From positions 124,001 through 188,000 of the forward strand of contig CAKMXJ010000016.1 in the NCBI GenBank assembly GCA_928724745.1: a stretch of 64,000 bases of DNA. Reading direction: 5' to 3'. The stretch comes from Anthracocystis setariae (taxonomy: Eukaryota; Basidiomycota; Ustilaginomycetes; Ustilaginales; Ustilaginaceae). Under the pieces are notes generated by a model. That model had not been told where the DNA came from. It worked only from the letters and a program-made list of their open reading frames with translations, and did no database searches. Of this stretch, positions 1-8,526 are shown one piece after another (positions within the stretch are counted from its first letter, which is position 1; each line of letters opens with the position of its first letter). Made by a program: the position numbers and the translations under genes.

Positions 1-751
1 AATAAGTATTTAATTATGGCTTTTGAGCGTGACTTACGGAAGTAGGCGTCGGGTGATCAATCCCGACGTTGGGTTCTGACAAACTGCGGGTTTGTTAGAA
101 TCCCGGAAGTCTTAAGATATCCGAACGTTGTCTTTGTTGTTATTCCAAAGATCCACGTCAGGTTTCGTACGCTCACGTCGTCTTTGCAGAGGTAGGAAGC
201 TTGAACGATAAATACTATAAGTACTTTGATGACTACTCGACGAGTTGTCGGAGAGAAGGTATGGTAAGAGTAAATGGGGGAAAGATTCGATAAAATTCCA
301 AGACCACCAGCAGGGCATGATAACACGGTGCTTATATACATGACTGACTCACTTGGACGCTCGTACATGAGAGTCCTTCGTGGTTCGTTGCGAGGAGTGT
401 TACATTCATGGTGTGGTTTCCTTGCTTCGTTGCCAGTAGGCGACTCCGTCGGTGAGGGCGTGGTCCAATGGTCGGGTTGTGAGGGTCCGTTGAGGAGTTT
501 CGTGAAATGCCCGGATACGGTAAACCCGACCTCGGGTTTTCAAGTAATGTCTTGTAACGTGTGTCTTGAACAGTGGGTCTTGGACGTGTGTGTGAGTCTT
601 CAGTGAATTTCCCATAAATATGGTCGTGTTTGTCCGGATCCGGAATCGATCGTGGGTCCGCATGCGGATGGCAGAACCCGACGTTGGGTTCTGGGCCGAA
701 GGGTGAAATGCTCTAAGTGTGAGGCGACGTAAAGAATCCTAGGTTCTGACA
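1..751 (-). repeat. Copia 3' LTR (truncated by window edge)
   Basis: Matches 7158-7908 base for base except at eight positions (9, 70, 160, 238, 288, 542, 567, 685). The outer 48 bp, by comparison with the right copy, lie left of the window. It contains three copies of the CCCGACGTCGGG-type palindrome (cores at 62-73, 525-536 and 677-688), two of them with the central CG changed to TG. Confidence 0.95.
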
Positions 752-760
752 GTCCCCCGC
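752..760 (-). promoter_or_regulatory. Copia polypurine tract
   Basis: The minus strand reads GCGGGGGAC immediately before the TGTCAG start of the 3' LTR, the expected place for the plus-strand primer. The purine run is short. Confidence 0.6.
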
Positions 761-830
761 GTCGAGCACTTCACACACTTCAGGCACGCACGATACTAAA
801 CGACAAAGGGCGCATGAATTACAACGGGTC

Positions 831-2219
831 TTAAGGACCCGAGGCATTTGATCCGGAAGCACGAACAAACCTGTTTCGAGGGCCAGGGGCCTCTCGCTTG
901 TCGACGAACTCTTCGATCTGGCCTAGAATCTTGATGAAGTACAAAGGATCCCACTTCTTTGGAGGTGTTTTCCCCGTACGCGAAGCAACGAGTGTGTCGA
1001 TGCAGATTTCCTTGGCTTCCGAGAGTTTTCCGCGTAGCTCGTCGACGAGCGCGATTCTCTGAGTTCGCTTTCCTTCGTACCCTAAACCTCTGCATGGTTT
1101 CGAGATGATCATGCAGTGGTCGCAAGACCCGCGCGCGGGGTCTCGCTTCTTCCCTTGATGATTGACCCCAGCACCGAAGGAGCAGTGTACCCCGATGAGT
1201 TGGCACTCTTGGCAGCCAGGGTCCATGATCGCGAGGCCGGGGTGTGGTGGATGTTCCAGGGAGGTGAAGTGTCGTCGTGCGTTGAGCACAACACCTGCCG
1301 GTACCACGAACCTCTTCTGTTTTGAGACTGGTACCCCCGATGTGATTGGCCCCGACCATGCCAGGTGTGGGGGGAGGGGGTACTCTGCAGTTCCGCCGGC
1401 GGGTTGAGCTTCGTTTGCTTCGATGTGAGATTCGGAAGCCGCAACAGCGGCGGCGGCGGCACCCGTCGGTCGTCGTTGAGGAATTGTCATGCTTGCCTCC
1501 ACGAGCTCGATGGCTCGGGATGGCAAGGCGCGGTTGGTAGTGCGGACGGGAACGCTTTGGCTTTGTTCCTCGTCCTCATCCTCGTCTTGGTGGATGTACG
1601 GGTCCACTTCGTAGTCACCGTCCATGAGGGAGTCGTCTGAATAGAGGAACAGACGGCTATCCTCTGGAGTTTGGTCAGTTCCAGTCGTGGAGCTGACCGG
1701 CCTCAACGCAGGCAGTGGACGCCTTCGGAGGCGAAGTGAGTGACCGGCCGCACGGGGCTCGGTCGACGAGGGTGGGGCATCGTCTCCTTTGTTGGAAGGG
1801 ACGACGGCGCTGTCTTGATCAGCGACTTGTGATGATTGTGCACCGCCGGCCTGAGTTGGCTGGGCGGTGGCGCTGGTGCTAAGCATCTCAGCGTCTTGCG
1901 GTGCCGTGCTGGAGTTGGCAGAGGGCGGCGGTGGTTGGAGAGTGTCGATGGCCATGTCGTTCGTGACAGAGGGCCGAGCGCTTGATGGGAGTGGAGCCTT
2001 GCTCATTGGAGCAGGAGGTTCCTCGTCAACCTCCATGGCCTCTTCTTGACCCTGTTGAGGGGAGGCTTGGCCAGCGTCGTCTCCTGAGTTGGTGTCGCCA
2101 GTGGCGACGGCGTGGGCGTTGTCGTTGACTGCCTCGTTCGTGTTAGCAGTTTTCTTGCGCCTGGCCTCGGTGGCCTTGGCGAGGGCATCCTTCTTTGCTT
2201 GAGAGAGTCGTTTACCCAT
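831..2219 (-). CDS. Copia accessory protein with Zn2Cys6-like cysteine cluster, 462 aa
   Basis: A second gene downstream of gag-pol, same strand, in the position where some retroelements carry env. No signal peptide or membrane segment is visible, so it is not an envelope protein. The N-terminus is basic (MGKRLSQAKKDALAK), followed by a long disordered Ser/Pro/acidic region. Residues about 336-376 contain two CX2CX6C clusters (CQECQLIGVHC and CDHCMIISKPC) separated by 19 residues, like a fungal Zn2Cys6 DNA-binding domain with a longer linker. A helical C-terminal region follows. The frame is open back to 2480, but I prefer the ATG at 2219 (context AAAATATGG), preceded by a pyrimidine-rich leader with TACATCAAGA. 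Function is unknown; DNA binding is inferred from the cysteine pattern only. Confidence 0.7.
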   Translation of the reverse strand: MGKRLSQAKKDALAKATEARRKKTANTNEAVNDNAHAVATGDTNSGDDAGQASPQQGQEEAMEVDEEPPAPMSKAPLPSSARPSVTNDMAIDTLQPPPPSANSSTAPQDAEMLSTSATAQPTQAGGAQSSQVADQDSAVVPSNKGDDAPPSSTEPRAAGHSLRLRRRPLPALRPVSSTTGTDQTPEDSRLFLYSDDSLMDGDYEVDPYIHQDEDEDEEQSQSVPVRTTNRALPSRAIELVEASMTIPQRRPTGAAAAAVAASESHIEANEAQPAGGTAEYPLPPHLAWSGPITSGVPVSKQKRFVVPAGVVLNARRHFTSLEHPPHPGLAIMDPGCQECQLIGVHCSFGAGVNHQGKKRDPARGSCDHCMIISKPCRGLGYEGKRTQRIALVDELRGKLSEAKEICIDTLVASRTGKTPPKKWDPLYFIKILGQIEEFVDKREAPGPRNRFVRASGSNASGP

Positions 2220-2797
2220 ATTTTCTTGATGTATGTTGTATGGTGGAGTGGTGTTAGTGAGAGGGGTGAGTGAGAGGGGAGTGTAATAGGATGTGCTGGG
2301 AGTTCTTTCGTTGATTTGCGCCGCTATCTTAACCCTTTGTGGCGTAATGCTTTGTTCGGATCGTTCCGCAAGTGGCGCAGCATGTTGTGAGGTCCAGTCG
2401 TCGGGTTCTGTCATCCGACGGTGAGCTTTTTCGGAAGCGCCGTGCTTCATCTCGGTGGATGTGATTGCGCAGTGTGACATATGAGTGACTTACGGTGTTA
2501 GTGGTTATTATTGGTGGTTTTTTATTATTCCGTTTTAATTTTCGAGGTTTTTATGCCAAGTATGAAATCCCGACGTCGGGTTCTGTTATCCGACAGGTAT
2601 TGCTGTATCTTGGGTCGCGTGTTCATGCAGGGTCCAATTATTTTGTTGGCTTTTATTGTTATTTTCGGTGTTGGTCTTGTTCGGATATTTTTTGTGTTGT
2701 TTTGATGTTTTTCAGGGAAAACGCGTCGGGTCAAATTTGTACATGTACGGATCTTGATGATTAATTCGTGGGAAGAGAAACCCGTCGTCGGGTTTTC
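2220..2797. other. Copia spacer between gag-pol and accessory gene
   Basis: About 580 bp between the gag-pol stop and the accessory ATG. It holds two palindromes (2569-2580 perfect; 2781-2792 with one mismatch) and the leader of the accessory gene, including CACATCCTA (2287-2295, minus strand) and TACATCAAGA (2224-2233, minus strand). No clear TATA box is seen. Confidence 0.6.
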
Positions 2798-5700
2798 TTA
2801 GTTCGTGGGAAGTATGTGAAGGTTCTCGCGGTTGGCTTGAACTTTGTTCTTTTCCAATGCCTTAGTTAGAATGTCAGCCAGTTGGTCCGTTGTTGAGACT
2901 GGCTTCACGATCAGTAATCCTTCTGCTTGGTATGATCGGGTAATGTGATACTTGAGGCGAAAGTGTTTGGTTCGGTTGTGGAACTTGGGTTCCTTGGCGA
3001 GTTCAATGGCAGCGCGATTATCCACCATCAGTTGCGTCGGGTTCTTGACTTTCAGGCCGAGTTCTTCGACCAGCCATCGGCACCATGTGATTTCCTTTGC
3101 TGCTTCGGCCATAGCTACGTACTCGGCGTATGTTGTAGAGTCTGTGATGATGGATTGGAGTTTGGAGATCCAGCTGTATGGCATAGTATTGACTGTATTG
3201 ACAATTCCCGATGTTGATCTCGAAGTCAGTGTGTCCCCCGCGTGATCTGCGTCGGTGAATGTCTGAAATAGGGATCCGAAATCAAGGTTCACGTCGTGAG
3301 TTGGAAACCCGACGGCGGGTTTATATTCTAGACCGTGGGTTTCTGTTCCCTTGAGGTAACGTAACAGGTGCTTCGCCTGAACCATAGCATTGGAATGCGG
3401 GTTTGCAAGTTCCCGGCTGAGTCTCTGTACAGCGTAACTGATGTCTGGCCTCGTACATGTTGCAATGTAAAGGATTTGGCCAACAATGCTCCTGTATCTG
3501 GAGTGTTCGGACGGCGAGAGGAGGTCTCCATCTGCCAGACTGGCACTCGGGTTGAGCGGGGTGTGTACGATGTTGGCAGATTCGAGTCCGTAAGTCAGAA
3601 GGAGCCGTCGGATGTAGCTGGTTTGGGACAAGTGTATGGAGTCCGGCGATTGTTTCACTTGAATGCCTAGAATGTAGTCAAGTTGTTCTCCACCCGTCAT
3701 CTTGAAGTGCTTCCTGAGGTCGTTCATTACGGTTTTGGCGAGGGGTTTAGAGCGAGCGAAGATGAGTATGTCATCCACGTAGAGTGTGAGAACGAGCGGG
3801 TGAGTCTCGGACCCCGACGTCGGGTTTTTGATGTAGAGCGCGGAATCGTGGTTACTGCGCTTGAAACCCATTCCTCGCAAAGTCGAGTCCGCCTTTTGGT
3901 ACCAAGTACGACCAGCTTGTTTGAGGCCGTAGAGTGATTTGTTTAACTTGCAAAGCAGACCCGGGGTGTGAGGATCTGCGTCGGGTTCTCGAGGCGGCGG
4001 TCGCATGTATATATCTTTGTCAATTTCGCCATTGAGGTAGGCGGTTTCGACATCCATTTGGTAGATAGTCAATCCAATCTGTAGACTTAGGATCATGAGC
4101 AGACGGAGTGTCGCTAGCTTCACAACGGGTGCGAAGGTTTCGTCGTAGTCTATGCCGTGTTTCTGTGCGAATCCCTGTGCTACCAAGCGAGCTTTGTACT
4201 TGTCGATGGTTCCGTCGCTTTTTCGTTTGATCTTGAAGACCCATCGACTTCCGATGACGTTTGCGTCCTTAGGAGGGGTCACAAGATTCCAGGTGTTGTT
4301 GTTCTTGTGCGACGCAAGTTCTCTATTTATTGCCTGTTTCCACAATTCCCAATCGGGTCTTCTGAAAGCCTGGGTGATTGTTCGTGGTTCGTCATCGAGT
4401 AGCCCTATTGGGTCCGAATCGTCCAATCCCGACGTCGGGTTTTCGACCCCATCGGTTTCTTCGAGGGCTGCGAGCGCGTCCAGGCGTGGTGAACTTGGTG
4501 GCGAACCAGGTGGAGTCTGGATTCCTGCCGCCCTTTCCTCTGGAGTAAGGTAGGGCCAACTGTTTGAGTCTTCCGATGTGTTCTGCTGTAGTTCGGCGTT
4601 TTGATGATCTGACTGAGGGGGGATATCGATTTCCTTCGTCGTTGTGTTAATTCTGGGCGGGTTCGCGAACCCGACGTCGGGTTTCGCAAACCGCACCGAA
4701 CTTTCGGTATCATACGAGAAGGGGAAAGTCCCTTCGTCGAATGTTGCGTGGACCGTTGTAATATATCGATCTTCGGCCACGTTATATAACTTGAAGGCCT
4801 TCGTTCCTGCAGCGATGCCGACGTAGACACATGCTAGTGCACGGGGCTCCAATTTATCTCTTCTTTCTTCTGGAACGTGTGCCCAAGCAGCACATCCGAA
4901 CGTTCGAGCGAGGGAGAAGTCAGGTGTAATGGAACGCAACAATTGGATCGGGATCTTCATCCCGGCGCCCTTCGTTGGGAATCGGTTATTGAGGTAGACC
5001 GCGTGGAGGAAAGCGTCTCCCCACATATGATACGGTGAGGATGATTGGATCATCATGCAGCGAGCTAAGTCAAACAGGGTGCGATTCATTTGTTCTGCAA
5101 CCCCGTTCTGCTCTGGCGTGTATGGAGCGGTGTGTTCGTGGATGATCCCGTTTCCTCGAAGTAGCTCTGCTAGTTCCTTACTCGTGTACTCGCCTCCATT
5201 GTCCGACCTGATTCTTTTGATCGACTGGCCGGTTTGTTTCTCCATCGTAGTTTTGTATTCCAAGAAGTGGCCGTATACCTCACTCTTCCTCGTGAGTAGG
5301 AAAGCGACGGTGAATCTTGAGAAATCGTCGATGAATGTGACAGCGTAGCGGTGACCTTGAGGAGTTTTGTCGGGCATCGGACCCACGACGTCGGTGTGTA
5401 CAAGTTCCAGGGGTTTTGTGGAACCCGACGTCGGGTTTCGAGAAAACGGCTGTTTATGCGATTTTCCGATCTGGCACGTCTCGCACTTCGCGGGTGTGCG
5501 TGGATTGAGAGTTACTTGGGGAACGACCTTCGCAATCTCTTCCAAGCGTGCTTGACCAGGGTGACCAAGGCGTTTGTGCCAGTTCGTGGTGTTAGCCTCG
5601 TGTTCGGCTGCCATTCCTGCAAAGTCGGTGCCGACTTGGTCGACATACGTGAGGGGTCCAATGTGGACGCCTCTGCATGTAATCCTGCCGTCTGTCGTTC

Positions 5701-7105
5701 GGGCGATGGTTTCACGGTCGTTTGTGACTATTTCCACCTTCTTCCTCATCACTCCTGTGGAGAGGAGGTTGACGCCGAAGGATGGTATGTAAGCCACGTT
5801 CGACAGTGTGATCTTGTTCGTTTTTCCTCGTCCGATATTGACTTCGAGGTCTACTGTGCCAAGCCCTTCGATTTTGACCGGAACTTCGTTTGCTACCCAG
5901 ATGGGTCGCATGGTTACGCCGAGTTTAAGGTCCCGAAATAGGGTCTTGTTACAACAGATGTGTCGACTGGCACCCGAGTCCATTAACCACATCGTTGACC
6001 GCGGATGTGTGAACTCGCTGGCGGAGTAGACGTTATCGCGCCCGGGTTCACCAGTTTTGGTGTTCGGTTGAGAACCCGACGTTGGGTTTTTGGGTTTCGG
6101 GCATTTGTTCGCATAGTGCCCCTTTTCTTGACAATTGAAGCAAGTGATCTTCTCGATTGGCGTTTTCGGCTTCGTCTTGGGGTTTCGCTTCGGGTTTCGT
6201 TGACTCTTCCGTTTGTTTTCTTGTCCGGCATAGTATGCCGATGACCCGACCCGGGTTCTCTGGTGCATGCCCTGAACGTTGATACCAAGGCGCAATTCCT
6301 CGCTTCGCAGGCGAGTAACGATGTTGTCGAGCTCGACCTTCTCGTTAATGATGGCGCTCTCGACAACCAGGGTCTCGACTTCGTTGTCGCCCCTTCGGAC
6401 GATCATTTCGCTTGTCTCTCGGCGTGCTCGGTAGGTCTCCTCGATTTGTGCTCGGATGTTATCATATTCCTTGCGGAGACCCTTCATTAGTACGCTGTAC
6501 TTCTTGTTGAAGCTAATTGTAATGCCTGCCATGGTCAGCTGGTCTGACAGTTCGGTGATTCGGCTGACAAATCCGTCGATGGTTCGTCTATCTTGCTTGA
6601 GACTGTTGAGCTCCGTCTCCATTTCCTCGAGTTGCCATTTCATGGCTTTAGCGAACCGTTCTTCGAGGGTTTTCCAGATTGTGTGCGCGTCTTCGAGGTC
6701 CGCAATAGTGTGTTTGATTTCACTAGAGAGACTGCTTCGTAGCATGCCGCAAGCGGTAAAGTTGGCGTTAATCCACTCTCCGTGCTTGGGGTCAGAGGCT
6801 TCAGGCCGGGGTAGGGTCCCCTTAATGATTCCATAGATTCGGGCACCCTTTTGCATAAGAATGTCGATGCATTGGTCCTTCCATTGGTAATAGTCGCGTG
6901 CCTGTGTCAATTTCGGCAATCCGGGGGAATTATGCGGGACCCCGTCGATGGATTGCATGATTTCTTCAGTGTATTCGGAACCCGTCGTCGGGTTTGGTAA
7001 ATTTCTTTCGGGGTTTTCGTGTTCTCCGGTGATCGAATCGACTCGAGAGCGGGATCGAGTATTCAAGTATATATCGTTCGAGTTTCCAGCAGGCGTTGGG
7101 CTCAT
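2798..7105 (-). CDS. Copia gag-pol polyprotein, intact, 1435 aa
   Basis: One uninterrupted frame coding for capsid and enzymes of the retrotransposon. In order: gag capsid-like region (about residues 1-300); CCHC zinc knuckle CFNCQEKGHYANKC (about 321-335); aspartic protease with DSGAS (about 375); integrase with the HKRLGH zinc-binding start, DDFSRF and DNGGEY of the DDE core (to about 640); reverse transcriptase with YVDD (about 1108); RNase H with TYAEYVAM (about 1323). The ATG at 7105 falls inside the primer binding site, so the codons AUG-AGC-CCA are part of it. Seven CCCGACGTCGGG-type palindromes interrupt the gene at linker positions, giving NPTSG or NPTTG peptides at five places and KPDVGF or KPAVGF at two. 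No frameshift or stop is present, so it may be active. Confidence 0.95.
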   Translation of the reverse strand: MSPTPAGNSNDIYLNTRSRSRVDSITGEHENPERNLPNPTTGSEYTEEIMQSIDGVPHNSPGLPKLTQARDYYQWKDQCIDILMQKGARIYGIIKGTLPRPEASDPKHGEWINANFTACGMLRSSLSSEIKHTIADLEDAHTIWKTLEERFAKAMKWQLEEMETELNSLKQDRRTIDGFVSRITELSDQLTMAGITISFNKKYSVLMKGLRKEYDNIRAQIEETYRARRETSEMIVRRGDNEVETLVVESAIINEKVELDNIVTRLRSEELRLGINVQGMHQRTRVGSSAYYAGQENKRKSQRNPKRNPKTKPKTPIEKITCFNCQEKGHYANKCPKPKNPTSGSQPNTKTGEPGRDNVYSASEFTHPRSTMWLMDSGASRHICCNKTLFRDLKLGVTMRPIWVANEVPVKIEGLGTVDLEVNIGRGKTNKITLSNVAYIPSFGVNLLSTGVMRKKVEIVTNDRETIARTTDGRITCRGVHIGPLTYVDQVGTDFAGMAAEHEANTTNWHKRLGHPGQARLEEIAKVVPQVTLNPRTPAKCETCQIGKSHKQPFSRNPTSGSTKPLELVHTDVVGPMPDKTPQGHRYAVTFIDDFSRFTVAFLLTRKSEVYGHFLEYKTTMEKQTGQSIKRIRSDNGGEYTSKELAELLRGNGIIHEHTAPYTPEQNGVAEQMNRTLFDLARCMMIQSSSPYHMWGDAFLHAVYLNNRFPTKGAGMKIPIQLLRSITPDFSLARTFGCAAWAHVPEERRDKLEPRALACVYVGIAAGTKAFKLYNVAEDRYITTVHATFDEGTFPFSYDTESSVRFAKPDVGFANPPRINTTTKEIDIPPQSDHQNAELQQNTSEDSNSWPYLTPEERAAGIQTPPGSPPSSPRLDALAALEETDGVENPTSGLDDSDPIGLLDDEPRTITQAFRRPDWELWKQAINRELASHKNNNTWNLVTPPKDANVIGSRWVFKIKRKSDGTIDKYKARLVAQGFAQKHGIDYDETFAPVVKLATLRLLMILSLQIGLTIYQMDVETAYLNGEIDKDIYMRPPPREPDADPHTPGLLCKLNKSLYGLKQAGRTWYQKADSTLRGMGFKRSNHDSALYIKNPTSGSETHPLVLTLYVDDILIFARSKPLAKTVMNDLRKHFKMTGGEQLDYILGIQVKQSPDSIHLSQTSYIRRLLLTYGLESANIVHTPLNPSASLADGDLLSPSEHSRYRSIVGQILYIATCTRPDISYAVQRLSRELANPHSNAMVQAKHLLRYLKGTETHGLEYKPAVGFPTHDVNLDFGSLFQTFTDADHAGDTLTSRSTSGIVNTVNTMPYSWISKLQSIITDSTTYAEYVAMAEAAKEITWCRWLVEELGLKVKNPTQLMVDNRAAIELAKEPKFHNRTKHFRLKYHITRSYQAEGLLIVKPVSTTDQLADILTKALEKNKVQANRENLHILPTN

Positions 7106-7109
7106 AACC
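7095..7109 (-). promoter_or_regulatory. Copia primer binding site (initiator tRNA half-molecule type)
   Basis: Directly inside the 5' LTR the minus strand reads GGTTATGAGCCC, the complement of the anticodon arm of fungal initiator tRNA-Met (GGGCUCAUAACC). Drosophila copia primes from an internal cut of this tRNA at the same place. The gag-pol ATG lies within this site. Confidence 0.85.
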
Positions 7110-7908
7110 TGTAAAATGATAGCAAATGAGGAATGACGGCCTTACGGCAAAGCCAAGAATAAGTAGTTAATTATGGCTTTTGAGCGTGACTTACGGAAGT
7201 AGGCGTCGGGTGATCAATCCCGACGTCGGGTTCTGACAAACTGCGGGTTTGTTAGAATCCCGGAAGTCTTAAGATATCCGAACGTTGTCTTTGTTGTTAT
7301 TCCAAAGATCCACGTCGGGTTTCGTACGCTCACGTCGTCTTTGCAGAGGTAGGAAGCTTGAACGATAAATACTATAAGTACTTTGATGACTACTTGACGA
7401 GTTGTCGGAGAGAAGGTATGGTAAGAGTAAATGGGGGAAAGATTTGATAAAATTCCAAGACCACCAGCAGGGCATGATAACACGGTGCTTATATACATGA
7501 CTGACTCACTTGGACGCTCGTACATGAGAGTCCTTCGTGGTTCGTTGCGAGGAGTGTTACATTCATGGTGTGGTTTCCTTGCTTCGTTGCCAGTAGGCGA
7601 CTCCGTCGGTGAGGGCGTGGTCCAATGGTCGGGTTGTGAGGGTCCGTTGAGGAGTTTCGTGAAATGCCCGGATACGGTAAACCCGACCTCGGGTTTTCGA
7701 GTAATGTCTTGTAACGTGTGTCTCGAACAGTGGGTCTTGGACGTGTGTGTGAGTCTTCAGTGAATTTCCCATAAATATGGTCGTGTTTGTCCGGATCCGG
7801 AATCGATCGTGGGTCCGCATGCGGATGGCAGAACCCGACGTCGGGTTCTGGGCCGAAGGGTGAAATGCTCTAAGTGTGAGGCGACGTAAAGAATCCTAGG
7901 TTCTGACA
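7110..7908 (-). repeat. Copia 5' LTR, 799 bp
   Basis: Full LTR, read on the minus strand from 7908 to 7110, with TG...CA ends. It holds the element's promoter: a TATA-like GTATATAAG (minus strand) lies at about 7488-7496. Palindrome cores are at 7219-7230, 7682-7693 and 7834-7845; the first and last are perfect here but mutated in the other LTR. Confidence 0.95.
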
Positions 7909-8208
7909 CCTGCCTGGAAAATCCACCCGGTCTTTCATGTCAGCCTCCTGGAACCGCACTCCCCAGACACCCGGCCGTCCGAGCACGCCCCGACGTCCCG
8001 GCGCCTGGAGGACGACCGACAAGATTTTGAAGTGGAAGATATCCTAGCTTCCCGGGAGACACGTCGAGGGCTGCAATACCGGGTGAAGTGGGCGGGGTAC
8101 ACCCAACCTACCTGGGAGCCCGCGATTCACCTGGAAAACAGCCAAGAACTGCTCCAGGAATTCCATCAGCGGCGGCCCGGGAGCCAGGTTAACTCCCGGG
8201 ACTGCTGA
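7909..8208 (+). pseudogene. Chromovirus pol fragment: integrase tail and chromodomain
   Basis: An open frame of 99 codons plus stop begins at the first base after the copia LTR. It starts PAWKIHPVFHVSLLEP, the conserved C-terminal motif of gypsy integrases, and continues into a chromodomain with the usual features (EVEDILASR, YRVKWAGY, TWEP). Chromodomains of such integrases are thought to steer insertion to marked chromatin. It is called a pseudogene because the copia insertion has separated it from the rest of pol; it has no own ATG at the start. The break is between the integrase and chromodomain coding parts. Confidence 0.92.
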
Positions 8209-8526
8209 CTCCCGGTCGCCATCGCGCAGTCCCGGTTGGACAGGCCTGCACGGTGTCGGTTACTACCGCGACCCCCCCCCGAGGTAACCCGCGGACGGGG
8301 CGCGACTACTCACCTCGACCCGGGACGCGGGGTACTTGTCGGAAACAGCTCATCCCGACAGACGTGTTGCGTCCAGGGTTATTTCCCGACCCCCCATTCT
8401 CAGCCGAAGGACGGAACACTCCTCAACCACACACACACACAGCACTCAGGGTTCGGGGACAAATACATTTTCATTCCCGGGGTCCTAATGACCCCGGACA
8501 CACTACAAGACCACGCTCCCGGGACC

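Larger units (their letters stand above)
1..7908 (-). mobile_element. Ty1/copia LTR retrotransposon, nearly complete
   Basis: Two direct repeats of about 800 bp, at 1-751 (first 48 bp missing at the window edge) and 7110-7908, flank an intact gag-pol gene and a second gene, all read on the minus strand. The LTR begins TGTCAGAACC and ends TTTTACA. Next to the 5' LTR (right side) is an initiator-tRNA-type primer site, and next to the 3' LTR (left side) a purine tract. Domain order in gag-pol (protease, integrase, reverse transcriptase, RNase H) is the copia order. The LTRs differ at 8 of 751 positions and the reading frame is open, so the insertion is young. It sits inside a gypsy element; the expected 5-bp target duplication (CCTGC at 7909-7913) cannot be checked because its partner is outside the window. 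Confidence 0.95.

Noticed and set aside
831..2480. Copia second gene as an env gene
   Set aside because: Position fits, but there is no signal peptide, membrane segment or furin-like site; the cysteine pattern points to a nuclear protein.
3813..6992. Repeated NPTSG peptides as N-glycosylation sites
   Set aside because: N-P-T is not glycosylated because proline blocks the sequon, the protein is cytoplasmic, and the same DNA is read in another frame elsewhere.
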